A stretch of 64,000 nucleotides of DNA, taken from contig JBJFHL010000015.1 in NCBI GenBank assembly GCA_051893555.1, forward strand, positions 5,462 to 69,461, written 5' to 3'. Source of the DNA: RGIG7179 sp051893555. Lineage in GTDB: Bacteria; Bacillota; Clostridia; Peptostreptococcales; Anaerovoracaceae. Positions 22,544-31,963 of the stretch are shown in pieces (positions within the stretch are counted from its first letter, which is position 1; each line of letters starts with the position of its first letter). Made by a program: the position numbers and the translations under genes. The notes under the pieces are model-generated. The model did no database searches. It was not told the origin of the DNA and saw only the letters and a list, made by a program, of their open reading frames with translations.

Positions 22544-23860
22544 TTAGATAAACTGACTCACAATCACTGCGCATACTGCCAGCGGCACGTTATAGCAGAT
22601 GGCAGTTGGTACACAGGTATCCCAGATGTGGCTGTGCTGGCCGTCGGCATTGAGACCGGCGGTCGGCCCCAGGGTGGTATCGGAAGCAGGAGAGCCTGCA
22701 TCGCCCAGCGCTGCAGCTGCCGCAATCAGCATCACCGTTCCGCCTACAGAGAAGCCCATTTCCGCACACAGCGGCACATAGAGCACGGCCAGAACCGGAA
22801 TGGTTCCGAAAGAAGTCCCGATGCCCAGCGTGATGATCAGACCGATGAGCATCATCATGACGGCGGCCAGCAGCTTGCTACCGCCCATGAAGCCGAGGGA
22901 AATCTGTACCAGCTCTTCCACCGCACCGGTGGTGTTCATCACATTGGCATAACCGGCAGCTACCAGCATAACGAATGCTATCAGGCCCATGATGGACAGT
23001 CCGTTTGCGATCACCGTATCCAGATCCTTCAACTGAATAGCACCGAATACCACCATGATCAGAATGCCGGCCAGAGCGCCCAGCGGCAGGGAGTCGGTCA
23101 GCAGATTGATCACCAGCGTGCCCACTGCGGCCATCAGCGTCACCCAGTGCGCCGGCTGCATTTTCAGATTCGCCGCCTGGGCTGCGTCATGGTTATGGGC
23201 ACCTGCGATTTCCAGATTCTCATAATGGCGAGGCTTACGGAAAACAAACAAAGCAATGGCCAGACCGATGATCATGGCTGCACCCAGCGGCCAGGTGTAT
23301 TTCCATACATTGCCTACTTCGATTTCCATGCCGTTTGCGGCCAGGTTATCCGAAATCAGTTCCTGGAAGATCCAGCCGAACCCGAAGGGCAGGGCGATAT
23401 ACGGTGCTTTCAGACCGAAGGCCAGAGCACAGGCTGCACCACGTCGATCCAGATTCATTTCATTCATCAGCGGCAGCAATGCCGGAATCAGAATTGGAAT
23501 GAACGCGATATGAACCGGAATCAGGTTCTGAGAGCAGCAGGCAATCAGGGTCAGTACCACCAGCAGCATCAGTTTCCGCTTCCCGATCACATGGGATATT
23601 TTCAAGGACAAAATCTCCGTAATCCCCGTATAGGCCATTCCTGCGGCCAGAATGCCAAGTAAGATATAGCTCAGTGCAGTCTGCGCATTTCCGCCCATGC
23701 CGGAAATCAGCGTATTGATGGTATCTCCGAAGGACATGCCGGCGCTCACCCCAGCGACCATGGCAGAAATCAGCAGAGAAAGCAGTACGTTTACTTTCAG
23801 CAGACATAAAAGAATCAGCGCAGCTACGCCGATCACAATTGGATTCAATAATAACTCCAC
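22544..23860 (-). CDS. Na+/H+ antiporter family (YuiF-like) permease
   Basis: The 438-residue protein has 10-12 helices, a short hydrophilic loop near residue 230 and conserved segments GAVEELVQ, LGIGTSFGTIPVLAVLYVPL and AAALGDAGSPASDTTLGPTAGLNADGQHSHIWDT. These are characteristic of the Na_H_antiport_1/2 family that includes Bacillus YuiF, thought to carry amino acids such as histidine rather than only sodium. The start is a GTG at 23860 with GGAG 12 bases upstream. It is transcribed alone from a promoter at 23888-23916. Confidence 0.87.
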   Translation of the reverse strand: MELLLNPIVIGVAALILLCLLKVNVLLSLLISAMVAGVSAGMSFGDTINTLISGMGGNAQTALSYILLGILAAGMAYTGITEILSLKISHVIGKRKLMLLVVLTLIACCSQNLIPVHIAFIPILIPALLPLMNEMNLDRRGAACALAFGLKAPYIALPFGFGWIFQELISDNLAANGMEIEVGNVWKYTWPLGAAMIIGLAIALFVFRKPRHYENLEIAGAHNHDAAQAANLKMQPAHWVTLMAAVGTLVINLLTDSLPLGALAGILIMVVFGAIQLKDLDTVIANGLSIMGLIAFVMLVAAGYANVMNTTGAVEELVQISLGFMGGSKLLAAVMMMLIGLIITLGIGTSFGTIPVLAVLYVPLCAEMGFSVGGTVMLIAAAAALGDAGSPASDTTLGPTAGLNADGQHSHIWDTCVPTAICYNVPLAVCAVIVSQFI

Positions 23861-23887
23861 GTATTCTTTGCTCCTTTCAATGATTAA

Positions 23888-23916
23888 AGTATTCTCACGC
23901 TATTCTACTAAAGCAA
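23888..23916 (-). promoter_or_regulatory. Promoter of the antiporter-family gene
   Basis: Minus-strand TTGCTT (23916-23911), 17-base spacer, AATACT (23893-23888), 27 bases before the GTG start. Confidence 0.6.
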
Positions 23917-23929
23917 GTCCCGTGCCAAA

Positions 23930-23958
23930 AGAAAAAAACAGCACCAGATGGGCTGTTT
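23930..23958 (-). terminator. Terminator after the 307-residue membrane protein gene
   Basis: AAACAGC and GCTGTTT (plus 23936-23942 and 23952-23958) form a 7-bp stem with a 9-base loop; on the minus strand a run of T follows. It lies 114 bases after the stop codon. Confidence 0.7.
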
Positions 23959-24071
23959 CCCTCTCTTTATTTACACTTTTATACAGATTTCGACATATTC
24001 CACCAGAAATCTGCGCAATCCATCCCCCAGGCGAACCGAAAACGTCGGGAGAACGGATTTTGTTGATTCAA

Positions 24072-24995
24072 TTATGAGTCAGCTTCGGTCGTATTCTCCT
24101 CCAGCTCGTCCGGAATGCCGTTTCCGTTGAGATCCTGTACCGAAGGGATGAACCGGCGGGCAAACCGGCCTTTTCCCCGCTCTTTCACATAGAAAAATCC
24201 CACCACTGAAAAGACCACCGCGCCGATAAAATTGACGAAAAGGTCCTTCATGGTATCATAAATCCCCACATCCAGGTAGCCGCCTACGCCCAGTGCCTGC
24301 TGGCTGCCGTCCTCGAACACTACAATGGTATCGGCGATATGCCGCAGGATCACCGGATGGTTGGCCTGATCCGGATCCAGCATCACCGAAGAAATGGATG
24401 TCAGTACCGTATCCTTCTGCATGTCCATGAGAAAGACCCGGTCCATTAAACATTCGAAGAATTCCCACAGCACGCCTACGGTCATGGAAAAGCAGAATGC
24501 GGTCAGGGAAACGAACAGCGGGGACAGCCGGAAGGTGAAGCGCTGCGATCGGTTTAGCAGATCCACCAGAGAGAAACCGATGGCGGCACAGAGGAAGCCG
24601 TTCATGGTGTGAAGCAGCGTATCCCAGTGGTGAAACTGGACATAATAGGCCCGGATCTCCCCGAGAATTTCCGCTGAGAAGATGAACAAAAGGATGATGA
24701 CCTCCAGAGTGTCAGGCAGATCCACCTTCAGCTTCCGCTCGATGAGAGACGGCATGAGAAACAGCAGCAGTGTCAGCACGCAGAGAAATACATTCTGATA
24801 ATCCCCGTTGAAGAACTGTGCCACCATGACTGCAATGACTGCAAGCCGCAGCACCGTATAGATCACAGCCATTCGCTTCCGGTTTCCCACAATGCGGTAC
24901 TGCTGCTCCTCCTGTCGGCGGGCCTGCCGCTGCTGCTTCTTTTCCTGCTTTTTTTCCTGTTTCTCCAGCTTTTTCTGCTTATTTTCTTCCGTCAT
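24072..24995 (-). CDS. Integral membrane protein with basic coiled N-terminus and calcium-site-like C-terminus
   Basis: This 307-residue protein opens with a charged Lys/Glu/Gln-rich stretch (residues 1-40) likely to be helical. About six hydrophobic segments follow, including paired helices at 42-85 and segments with LLHTMNGFLCAAIGFSLVDLLN and MTVGVLWEFFECLMDRVF. The pattern resembles uncharacterised DUF2238/YjdF-like membrane proteins, but I do not recognise a function. Near the C-terminus, DLNGNGIPDELEE matches the Asp/Asn-rich loop of EF-hand or thrombospondin type-3 calcium sites. Its own terminator lies downstream, and the thiolase terminator just upstream. Confidence 0.75.
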   Translation of the reverse strand: MTEENKQKKLEKQEKKQEKKQQRQARRQEEQQYRIVGNRKRMAVIYTVLRLAVIAVMVAQFFNGDYQNVFLCVLTLLLFLMPSLIERKLKVDLPDTLEVIILLFIFSAEILGEIRAYYVQFHHWDTLLHTMNGFLCAAIGFSLVDLLNRSQRFTFRLSPLFVSLTAFCFSMTVGVLWEFFECLMDRVFLMDMQKDTVLTSISSVMLDPDQANHPVILRHIADTIVVFEDGSQQALGVGGYLDVGIYDTMKDLFVNFIGAVVFSVVGFFYVKERGKGRFARRFIPSVQDLNGNGIPDELEENTTEADS

Positions 24996-25030
24996 GTTAC
25001 GCTGCCCCTTTTGGATTTTATGTTCGCGAT

Positions 25031-25062
25031 TTCAAAAGAGCTGCCGGAAACCGGCAGCTCCT
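25031..25062 (-). terminator. Terminator after the thiolase gene
   Basis: GAGCTGCCGG (25038-25047) pairs with CCGGCAGCTC (25051-25060), 10 bp with a 3-base loop; TTTT follows on the minus strand. Confidence 0.9.
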
Positions 25063-25101
25063 CAGATACTTATATTACCTCTGTTTGTGTGAAGTCAGTT
25101 T

Positions 25102-26283
25102 TTATTTTTCCACGATCAGTGCAGTACCCATACCACCGCCGATGCACAGAGTAGCCAGACCAGTCTTGGCATCGTCTCTTCTCAGCATTTCGTAGATCAG
25201 AGAGATCAGGATTCTGCAGCCGGAAGCGCCGATCGGATGACCCAGAGCAATTGCTCCGCCGTTTACGTTGGTCTTTTCCGGATCCAGACCCAGGTCTTTT
25301 CTTACCGCCAGGGACTGTGCAGCGAATGCTTCGTTTGCTTCAACCAGATCGATATCCTTGATGGTCAGACCAGCCTTCTTCAGAGCCTTTTCGGAAGCAG
25401 GAACAGGACCTACACCCATGATGGAAGGATCTACGCCTGCGGAAGCATAGGACTTGATGGTAACCAGCGGCTTGATGCCCAGTTCTTCTGCCTTTTCTTT
25501 TGCCATAACTACCACAGCAGCACCAGCATCATTGATACCGGAAGCGTTGGCAGCGGTTACGATACCATCTTTCTTGAATGCCGGTTTCAGCTTGGCAACC
25601 TTATCGATGGTGGTTCCGAACTTAGGGAATTCGTCGGTATCGAAGATGATTGGATCACCCTTCTTCTGCGGAATTTCTACCGGAACGATTTCATCCTTGA
25701 ACTTGCCTGCCTTGATAGCAGCTTCTGCTCTGTTCTGGGAAATCACGGAGAATTCATCCAGTTCTTCTCTGGTAATTCCCCACTGTTCTGCCACGTTTTC
25801 AGCAGTGATACCCATGTGGTAACCGTTGAATGCATCCCACAGACCATCGTTTACCATCATGTCAACCATCTGGGTGTTATTCATTCTTGCACCCCATCTT
25901 GCAGCCGGCATAGCATAAGCAGTTGCGGACATGTTTTCTGCACCGCCTGCTACGACGATATCTGCATCGCCTGCTTTGATGATCTGTGCAGCCAGTTCAA
26001 CCGCTCTCAGACCGGAACCGCAAACCTTATTGATCGTCATTGCCGGAGTTTCGATTGGCAGACCTGCATCTAAGGTCATCTGTCTTGCAACGTTCTGGCC
26101 CAGGCCACCCTGCAGTACAGCACCCATGATGACTTCGTCCACCTGTTCACCTGTAATTCCGGCTCTCTTTACAGCTTCCTTGATTGCGATAGCGCCCAGC
26201 TTTCTGGTAGGGATTCCCTTTAAGGAACCGCCAAAGCTTCCCATCGGTGTTCTTGCTGCGCTGACAATAACAACTTCTCTCAT
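25102..26283 (-). CDS. thlA: Acetyl-CoA acetyltransferase (thiolase)
   Basis: The 393-residue enzyme has the thiolase start REVVIVSAARTPMGSFGGSL, the acylated Cys in NKVCGSGLRAVELA (about residue 89), the His in ALGHPIGASGCR and the second catalytic Cys in LCIGGGMGTA. Full length and motifs fit biosynthetic thiolase, which condenses two acetyl-CoA to acetoacetyl-CoA at the start of butyrate-type fermentation. AAGGAGG precedes the ATG. It is monocistronic; other butyrate-pathway genes are not in the window. Confidence 0.94.
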   Translation of the reverse strand: MREVVIVSAARTPMGSFGGSLKGIPTRKLGAIAIKEAVKRAGITGEQVDEVIMGAVLQGGLGQNVARQMTLDAGLPIETPAMTINKVCGSGLRAVELAAQIIKAGDADIVVAGGAENMSATAYAMPAARWGARMNNTQMVDMMVNDGLWDAFNGYHMGITAENVAEQWGITREELDEFSVISQNRAEAAIKAGKFKDEIVPVEIPQKKGDPIIFDTDEFPKFGTTIDKVAKLKPAFKKDGIVTAANASGINDAGAAVVVMAKEKAEELGIKPLVTIKSYASAGVDPSIMGVGPVPASEKALKKAGLTIKDIDLVEANEAFAAQSLAVRKDLGLDPEKTNVNGGAIALGHPIGASGCRILISLIYEMLRRDDAKTGLATLCIGGGMGTALIVEK

Positions 26284-26302
26284 GTTTATGTATCCTCCTT
26301 AA

Positions 26303-26331
26303 ATAGTAGTTATAAGTTGTCGAATCCAATT
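26303..26331 (-). promoter_or_regulatory. Intergenic stretch upstream of thiolase, promoter region
   Basis: The minus strand between 26471 and 26284 carries TTGCTT, a 17-base spacer and TTTAAT (around 26370-26340), a fair vegetative promoter. No gene is visible in this 188-base gap. Coordinates mark the untranslated leader between promoter and start. Confidence 0.35.
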
Positions 26332-26471
26332 CGTAGTTCCATTAAAACACAGGAACCACAAAAAAGCAAGGGGTAATAGTTAAAAAAATAACAATTCCCT
26401 TTGTCTTTTTTCCCATACACATTTATTTTACCATATCTGCCGGAAAAGGCAACCCTTCCAACAATAGTAGT

Positions 26472-27425
26472 TTATTTAACGAAAGACGCCTCATATTTCT
26501 CCGCCAGTTTCACCGGCTTATAGGACAGCTTGGTTTGCCGCAGATTTTCCATGCCCATGTCTTCTTCCCGGTTGACATAAACCACATCCTCTGGGAGATG
26601 GCAGCAGAAATCGTGGTTGATGGCCTGATAAATGCCGCGAAATGCCGGGTTGGCCTTTTCCACGTGGACCAGCACCGATTCGTGACTGTTGGTTCTGGCA
26701 AATTCCCCGATCGTTACCGCTTCAATCCGGCCATCGATACGGATCACACCCGAAAGCAGCCTGCCTGTGCCCAGCAGGCTCAGCAGCTCCTCGATCGCCC
26801 GCGTCTCCAGTTCCAGGATGGTCTTCCATTCTTCCGGCATTTCCAGCAGTTTCTGATGGTTGATCCGTTCCAGAAAATCCAGTACCTCCCGAACCGTCTC
26901 TGACGTAATCTCTTCATAGATATAATCATACGTCCGCTGGAAATAATTCAGGTGATTCTTCTTCTGGTGCAGCTTCCTGCCGGAAAGATTCACCAGATCC
27001 TCCCGCAGATAGATATAGTCATCATCGTCCCGATCATGGGTCAGTTCCACCTGATTGCCGTATATTTCCTTCAGCAGGGGTGCCAGAGAGGCCGGGATCA
27101 GGGAAATTTCAAACTTTTTCCCCTTCTTTTCAAAAATCTTCTTCGCGGCATCGATGGTTTCCCGCAGCTTGTCCTTCTCATAGGTTCCCGTTCTGGTCAG
27201 AGGAAAGGACATGAAATACTCCTCCTCTTCGGTTTCCAGGGTGCCCAGTCCGGCAACGCACAGGTAGTCTCCGATGACCTGCCACGTGATCTTATGGGTA
27301 TCTCTCCAGATATAGTTGGCGATAAAAGTATGGCTGGATGCCTGATAATCGTAGCCGTCGAAATACGCATCCAGCAGTGCTGTGTCTTCTTCTGTCAGGT
27401 CTTTAAAGTCTCTCTCAAAAATCAT
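26472..27425 (-). CDS. DUF2156 protein (GNAT-fold, LPG synthase C-terminal-like)
   Basis: The 317-residue soluble protein resembles DUF2156: a paired acyltransferase-like fold as in the aminoacyl-transfer domain of MprF/FmhA-type enzymes, with LHQKKNHLNYFQRTYDYIYEEI and VTIGEFARTNSHESVLVHVEKANPAFRGIYQAINHDFC. No membrane flippase part is present. A role in aminoacyl or acyl transfer is possible, but the substrate is unknown. It is the last gene of the sirtuin-surE unit, 13 bases after the isochorismatase-like gene. Confidence 0.82.
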   Translation of the reverse strand: MIFERDFKDLTEEDTALLDAYFDGYDYQASSHTFIANYIWRDTHKITWQVIGDYLCVAGLGTLETEEEEYFMSFPLTRTGTYEKDKLRETIDAAKKIFEKKGKKFEISLIPASLAPLLKEIYGNQVELTHDRDDDDYIYLREDLVNLSGRKLHQKKNHLNYFQRTYDYIYEEITSETVREVLDFLERINHQKLLEMPEEWKTILELETRAIEELLSLLGTGRLLSGVIRIDGRIEAVTIGEFARTNSHESVLVHVEKANPAFRGIYQAINHDFCCHLPEDVVYVNREEDMGMENLRQTKLSYKPVKLAEKYEASFVK

Positions 27426-27438
27426 GCTGTCTTCTTTC

Positions 27439-27999
27439 TCATTTCACGATGGAGGAAATTGCCTTGAATTCCGGTGCTTTCGCGCTTTCCAGCATGTCAT
27501 ACAGCATGCTTTCACAGCTGCTGACAACAATGCCGGCCTTCTCCATGCGCCGCAGAGAAATCTCACGGTTTTCTCTGGTACGGGACTGTACGCAGTCTGC
27601 CGCAAGGAATACATCGAATCCCATCTCCAGCAGGTCCAGCGCCGTCTGCTCCACACAGATATGTGTCTCACAGCCGGTGATGATCACAGAAGTCCTGCCT
27701 TCTTCTTTCGCCTCGTTTACGGCTGCAAGGAATTCCTCATTTCCGCAGCAGCTGAAGGTCACTTTATCAATCGGCGCATAGTCGCCCAGCGCTTCTGCCA
27801 CCACCGGCACGGTCTCACCCAGTCCGCGGGTATACTGCTGGGTCACGATCACCGGCAGCCCCAGTACTTTCGCACCGCGGATCATCCGTGCTGTCTTGTC
27901 TTCCACGTCATTTCTGTCGTACATGGCCGGCATCAGTTTCTCCTGAAAATCAATCACCGCCAGAATGGTATTGTCCTTCTTCAGTCTCTTCGTCATCAT
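27439..27999 (-). CDS. Isochorismatase family cysteine hydrolase
   Basis: This 186-residue hydrolase has the family start NTILAVIDFQEKLMP with the catalytic Asp, a Lys in IDKVTFSC and the nucleophile Cys in VIITGCETHICVEQTALDL with the cis bond before it. Members hydrolyse isochorismate, nicotinamide or ureido compounds; with a sirtuin and a 5'-nucleotidase in the same unit, an NAD-salvage role is tempting but unproven. The ATG at 27999 overlaps the surE stop by 4 bases and has GGGGGAT upstream. Confidence 0.88.
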   Translation of the reverse strand: MMTKRLKKDNTILAVIDFQEKLMPAMYDRNDVEDKTARMIRGAKVLGLPVIVTQQYTRGLGETVPVVAEALGDYAPIDKVTFSCCGNEEFLAAVNEAKEEGRTSVIITGCETHICVEQTALDLLEMGFDVFLAADCVQSRTRENREISLRRMEKAGIVVSSCESMLYDMLESAKAPEFKAISSIVK

Positions 28000-28751
28000 A
28001 ATGTAATCCCCCAATTTTCTGCCTGTTTCAATGCTTCATAGTCGTTCAGATCATATTTTATGGTAGAAATCGTCGCCCAGCCTTCTTCGATCAGGCGTAC
28101 ATCGATATCCTCATCATGGTCGGTCCGCTTCACCGGTTCGCCTACATAGCGAAAGCGCATTTCTTCTTCCTCTTCGAACCATTCATCATAGGTCATTTGA
28201 CCCAGACGGGCCGTCCGCACGCCTTTGATTTCCTCCTGCGGCAGGTTCGGTGTGTTGATGCTGATCAGATATCCCTTTCCCGCAGTCTCCATCGCACGGT
28301 CGAAGACCTTCACCGCCAGGCTGCAGGCTGCCGCAAAATGTTCCGGGAAGTGGCTGCAGACGGAAACCGCCACCGCAGGATAGCCTGCAAACATTCCTTC
28401 TGCCGCCGCAGAAACCGTTCCGGAATACATGGTATCCGTGCCCAGATTCGCACCGTGATTAATCCCTGCATAGACGATGTCTGTCTCAATGCCCTTTCTT
28501 CTCAAAATCTCCAGTCCCAGCTTCACACAGTCTGCCGGGGTTCCCGACAGTTTCCACGCCTGTTTCGCACCCGGGAAATCCGGTATTTCTTCTGCACGCA
28601 TCTCTCCATGGATGCTGAGGGCGTGGCTGCTGGCACTGCGTTGGGTGTCCGGTGCAACCACATATACATTTCCCTTTTCAGCGAGGGCCTCCGCCAGATG
28701 CCGGATACCCTCTGCCTGGATGCCGTCATCATTTGCAATCAGTATATTCAT
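27996..28751 (-). CDS. surE: 5'/3'-nucleotidase SurE
   Basis: The 251-residue enzyme has the SurE signatures MNILIANDDGIQAEGIRHL (metal Asp pair), VVAPDTQRSASSHALS and GTPADCVKLGL, then YAGINHGANLGTDTMYSGTVSAAAEG. It removes phosphate from nucleoside monophosphates in the cytoplasm. Its ATG immediately follows the sirtuin stop (28752) and its end overlaps the hydrolase gene, so the three are co-translated. Confidence 0.95.
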   Translation of the reverse strand: MNILIANDDGIQAEGIRHLAEALAEKGNVYVVAPDTQRSASSHALSIHGEMRAEEIPDFPGAKQAWKLSGTPADCVKLGLEILRRKGIETDIVYAGINHGANLGTDTMYSGTVSAAAEGMFAGYPAVAVSVCSHFPEHFAAACSLAVKVFDRAMETAGKGYLISINTPNLPQEEIKGVRTARLGQMTYDEWFEEEEEMRFRYVGEPVKRTDHDEDIDVRLIEEGWATISTIKYDLNDYEALKQAENWGITL

Positions 28752-29480
28752 CTAATATTCCATTACCTTTCCGATCGCATCGTGGATCACCAGATCTGCC
28801 TTGTCGTCGTATGGTGTCACAGATTTATTGATCAACACTAAATTCTTACCCCGGAAATAGCGGATCAAACCAGCCGCCGGGTAAACTACCAGAGATGTGC
28901 CGCCGATGATCAGGGTGTCGGCAGCTGCAATGGCTTCCACCGCTCCGTTGATGCAGTCCTCATCCAGTGCCTCTTCATAAAGTACCACATCCGGCTTCAC
29001 CACGCCCCCGCAGACCTTGCATCTCGGAATCCCGTCTTCATCGCAGACTTCCGGATCCATCACATCCTCCAGGCTGTGGAAGGTATGGCACTTCATGCAG
29101 TAATTCCGCAGCACCGAACCGTGAAGCTCGTAGACGACTTTGCTCCCCGCTTTCTGGTGGAGTCCGTCAATATTCTGGGTCACCACCGCTTTCACCTTAC
29201 CTTCGGCTTCCAGCTTTGCCAGTGCCAGATGGGCTTTATTGGGCTGGGCGTCCGGATAAAGCAGGTTCTTTTTATAATAATCGTAGAAGGTTTTCATATG
29301 CTGCATAAAGAATGTGTGGGACAGCATTTCCTCCGGAGAACGTCCGTATTCCTGCTGCGCGTGATACAGGCCTTTTTCGGAACGGAAGTCAGGAATATTG
29401 CTTTCCGTGGAAACCCCTGCGCCGCCGAAAAAAACGATGGATTTGCTTTCGTCTATGATAGTTTTCAGTTTTTCATCCAT
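28752..29480 (-). CDS. Sir2-family NAD-dependent protein deacylase (CobB-like)
   Basis: The 242-residue sirtuin has the Rossmann motif FFGGAGVSTESNIPDFR, the TQNIDGLHQKAG motif, catalytic His in VYELHGSV and a four-Cys zinc site (CMKCHTF with CKVCGGV). It removes acyl groups from protein lysines, giving nicotinamide and O-acyl-ADP-ribose. The GAGVSTESNIPDFR spelling fits the bacterial class (U or near) sirtuins. First gene of a four-gene unit; a GGAAGG site precedes the ATG. Confidence 0.94.
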   Translation of the reverse strand: MDEKLKTIIDESKSIVFFGGAGVSTESNIPDFRSEKGLYHAQQEYGRSPEEMLSHTFFMQHMKTFYDYYKKNLLYPDAQPNKAHLALAKLEAEGKVKAVVTQNIDGLHQKAGSKVVYELHGSVLRNYCMKCHTFHSLEDVMDPEVCDEDGIPRCKVCGGVVKPDVVLYEEALDEDCINGAVEAIAAADTLIIGGTSLVVYPAAGLIRYFRGKNLVLINKSVTPYDDKADLVIHDAIGKVMEY

Positions 29481-29511
29481 ATTTATGCCTTCCTTTCAAT
29501 TTTCACTGGAT

Positions 29512-29528
29512 ATAAGTATATCACTTAT
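29512..29528. promoter_or_regulatory. Inverted repeat between divergent sirtuin and patatin genes
   Basis: ATAAGT (29512-29517) and ACTTAT (29523-29528) are complementary with a 5-base spacer, in the 84-base region between the divergent starts at 29480 and 29565. It may be an operator serving one or both genes. Confidence 0.35.
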
Positions 29529-29564
29529 GGTAAACTTTTGGTAGTAAAAAAAGGAGGAAATCCG

Positions 29565-30704
29565 ATGAAAAGCAGTGAAAAAAAGACGGCACTCGTTCTG
29601 TCCGGCGGCGGAAGCCGGGGTGCCTATGAAGCCGGTGCATGGCAGGCTCTCACAGAACTGGGGATTAAAATTGACATCGTCACCGGCACATCGGTGGGTG
29701 CCATCAACGGCGCCATGGCAGTGCAGGGCGATCTGGACAATACGGTACGTCTCTGGAAGGAAATCGAAACTCACATGATCTTCGACGTGCCGGAGGGAAC
29801 CCAGCCCAGAGAATATGCCAGAGAGATCGTCTTCCATAAAGGTGCAGGCACCTCCGGTCTGAAGAAACTGTTGGAACACTATATCGATGAGGAAACCGTG
29901 CGGAATGCGCCGGCAGAATTCGGTGTAGTCATCGTGGAGCTTCCCACCTTTACACCGCATTATGTATATAAAGAAGATATGAAGCAGGGTCAGCTTCTCG
30001 ACTATATTCTTGCCAGCGCTTCCCTGTATCCTGCCATTCACAGCTGTGAAATCGACGGAAAAGAATATATCGACGGCGGATATGCGGATGTGATGCCCAT
30101 CCAGATGGCGCTGGACAAAGGTGCAGACGAAGTCATTGCCGTCTATCTGAATGCCGTAGGCATCGTGGATCGAAAAGCACTGCAGTCAACCCCGAATCTG
30201 ACCCTGATCGAATCAAAGTGGGATCTGGGCAGCACCCTTATTTTCGATACAGATAATGCCCGCCGCATCATGCGTCTCGGATATCTGGATGCCATGAAAG
30301 CATACCACGTTTTTGACGGCGAATATTACACCTTCGCCCGGGGCAGCTTCGATAAGGCTACGCTGAAAATGGCCGATGCGGCAGCCCATGTCTTTGAATT
30401 GGATCCATGTCTGATCTATACGAAAGAACGCTTTCTGCATGTTCTGGGTGAAGCGCTGGAAAACTGCGGCGAGGATCTGGAGTCTGCTATGGAGAAATAT
30501 CAGTCATCGGAGCTTCCGTTGACAGCTACCGTGGAACTGCTGAAGGAAATCCACACCATGGGTAATAAAAAAATGCTGGCTTTTCTGGCGGCACGCAATC
30601 TTTCGGAAAAGGGCGCAGACAGCATTTTCCTGACCCGGGCAGCCATGCATCTCATGCCGGAATGCATTCTGGCCGGCCGCTTCCTGAATAAATTCCGCTT
30701 ATGA
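29565..30704 (+). CDS. Patatin-like phospholipase
   Basis: The 379-residue protein has the patatin oxyanion-hole motif LSGGGSRGAYEAGAW, the nucleophile Ser in GTSVGAING and the catalytic Asp in DGGYADVMP. Patatin hydrolases cleave acyl esters of phospholipids. No signal peptide or transmembrane segment is seen, so it is probably cytoplasmic or membrane-peripheral. The ATG at 29565 is set by AAGGAGG 8 bases upstream; the longer frame to 29076 overlaps the sirtuin gene. First gene of a three-gene unit. Confidence 0.92.
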   Translation: MKSSEKKTALVLSGGGSRGAYEAGAWQALTELGIKIDIVTGTSVGAINGAMAVQGDLDNTVRLWKEIETHMIFDVPEGTQPREYAREIVFHKGAGTSGLKKLLEHYIDEETVRNAPAEFGVVIVELPTFTPHYVYKEDMKQGQLLDYILASASLYPAIHSCEIDGKEYIDGGYADVMPIQMALDKGADEVIAVYLNAVGIVDRKALQSTPNLTLIESKWDLGSTLIFDTDNARRIMRLGYLDAMKAYHVFDGEYYTFARGSFDKATLKMADAAAHVFELDPCLIYTKERFLHVLGEALENCGEDLESAMEKYQSSELPLTATVELLKEIHTMGNKKMLAFLAARNLSEKGADSIFLTRAAMHLMPECILAGRFLNKFRL

Positions 30705-30724
30705 TTCCATGCAGGAGGTTTGCA

Positions 30725-31957
30725 ATGAACACAGAAAAAATCATGAAATTGTTTACCGATACCAGCTATATCCGTGTCAGCTGCAGCAGTGAAGAACATT
30801 GTACCGCAGAATATCTGAAGACGCAGTGTGCAGAACTGGGTCTGGAACCACGGATGGAGCCATTTTCTGTCACCCACGGCCAAATCCGGCAGGCAATACT
30901 GTCCTGCGATGGGCAGGAGATTCCGTGCAAAGGTTATGAGTGCTGCGGAAACGGTGAGATTGAAGCGCCGCTCTATTATCTGCCGAACAAAGATCCCTGG
31001 TCACTTTCTCAATGCCGCGGAAAGATCGTTCTTCTGGACGGATATCTGGATGATTGGACGTATCTGGACCTTGTTGAAAACGGCGCATTTGGGTTCATCA
31101 CATATGACGGCAGCATAAACTACGCCGATGAGGATATCAGCCAGCGGCGGCTGCGTCCTTCCACGCATCCGTGCAACCGGATTCCGGGCGTGAACATCAA
31201 TGCCAAGTCCGCTGCTGCACTGATCCGTAAGGGCGTTTCCTCTGCCTGCATTTCCATTCAGCAAGAGGAATATGAAGGCATATCCTATAATGTAATTGCA
31301 GATATTCCCGGTGAGAGAGAAGACACAATTTTATTTACCGCACATTATGATACCACTTCACTCTCTGTGGGGGCCTATGACAATATGTCCGGCTGCATCG
31401 GTCTCCTTGCCATGGCGGAATTTTTTCAGATGCATAAACCGAAATACAGTCTGCGTTTTTTATGGTGCGGCAGTGAAGAGCTCGGGCTCCTGGGCTCCCG
31501 TGCATTTGTCGAGACACATAAGGAAGAACTGAAAAAATACGCGCTTTGCATTAATCTGGACATGATCGGTACCGGCATGGGAAAATTCCGCGCGGTCTGC
31601 ACCGCAGAGAAAAAACTCGTATCCTATCTGGAATATACGGCTATGGAATACGGCTTCGGACTGGAATCGGTACAGGACGTCTATTCCAGCGATTCCACAC
31701 CACTGGCTGACCAGGGCGTTCCTGCCGTTACCTTCGTACGCTGGACTACGCCGTCAACCGGTACCATTCACAACCGCTACGATACCATTGATCTGATCAG
31801 CCCGCAGCAGATGTCCAGAGACATCGACTTTATTACTTTCTTTGCGGACCGCATGGCCAATGCCGCCCAGCTTCCGGTTTCCAGAGAGATTCCGGAAAAA
31901 ATGAAGGTGGAACTGGATGATTATATGTGCAGAAAGAGAAAGCCGAAAGAGGAGTAA
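30725..31957 (+). CDS. M28 family zinc aminopeptidase
   Basis: The 410-residue peptidase carries the M28 zinc motifs in order: LFTAHYDTTSLSVGAYDNMSG (His and bridging Asp), WCGSEELGLLGSRAF (catalytic and zinc Glu), INLDMIGTG (zinc Asp) and a final His in GTIHNRYDT. A PA-like insert (about 95-175) separates the N-terminal helix region. No export signal is visible, so it probably works on cytoplasmic peptides. GGAGG lies before the ATG at 30725, 20 bases after the patatin gene. Confidence 0.9.
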   Translation: MNTEKIMKLFTDTSYIRVSCSSEEHCTAEYLKTQCAELGLEPRMEPFSVTHGQIRQAILSCDGQEIPCKGYECCGNGEIEAPLYYLPNKDPWSLSQCRGKIVLLDGYLDDWTYLDLVENGAFGFITYDGSINYADEDISQRRLRPSTHPCNRIPGVNINAKSAAALIRKGVSSACISIQQEEYEGISYNVIADIPGEREDTILFTAHYDTTSLSVGAYDNMSGCIGLLAMAEFFQMHKPKYSLRFLWCGSEELGLLGSRAFVETHKEELKKYALCINLDMIGTGMGKFRAVCTAEKKLVSYLEYTAMEYGFGLESVQDVYSSDSTPLADQGVPAVTFVRWTTPSTGTIHNRYDTIDLISPQQMSRDIDFITFFADRMANAAQLPVSREIPEKMKVELDDYMCRKRKPKEE

Positions 31958-31963
31958 AATTTC

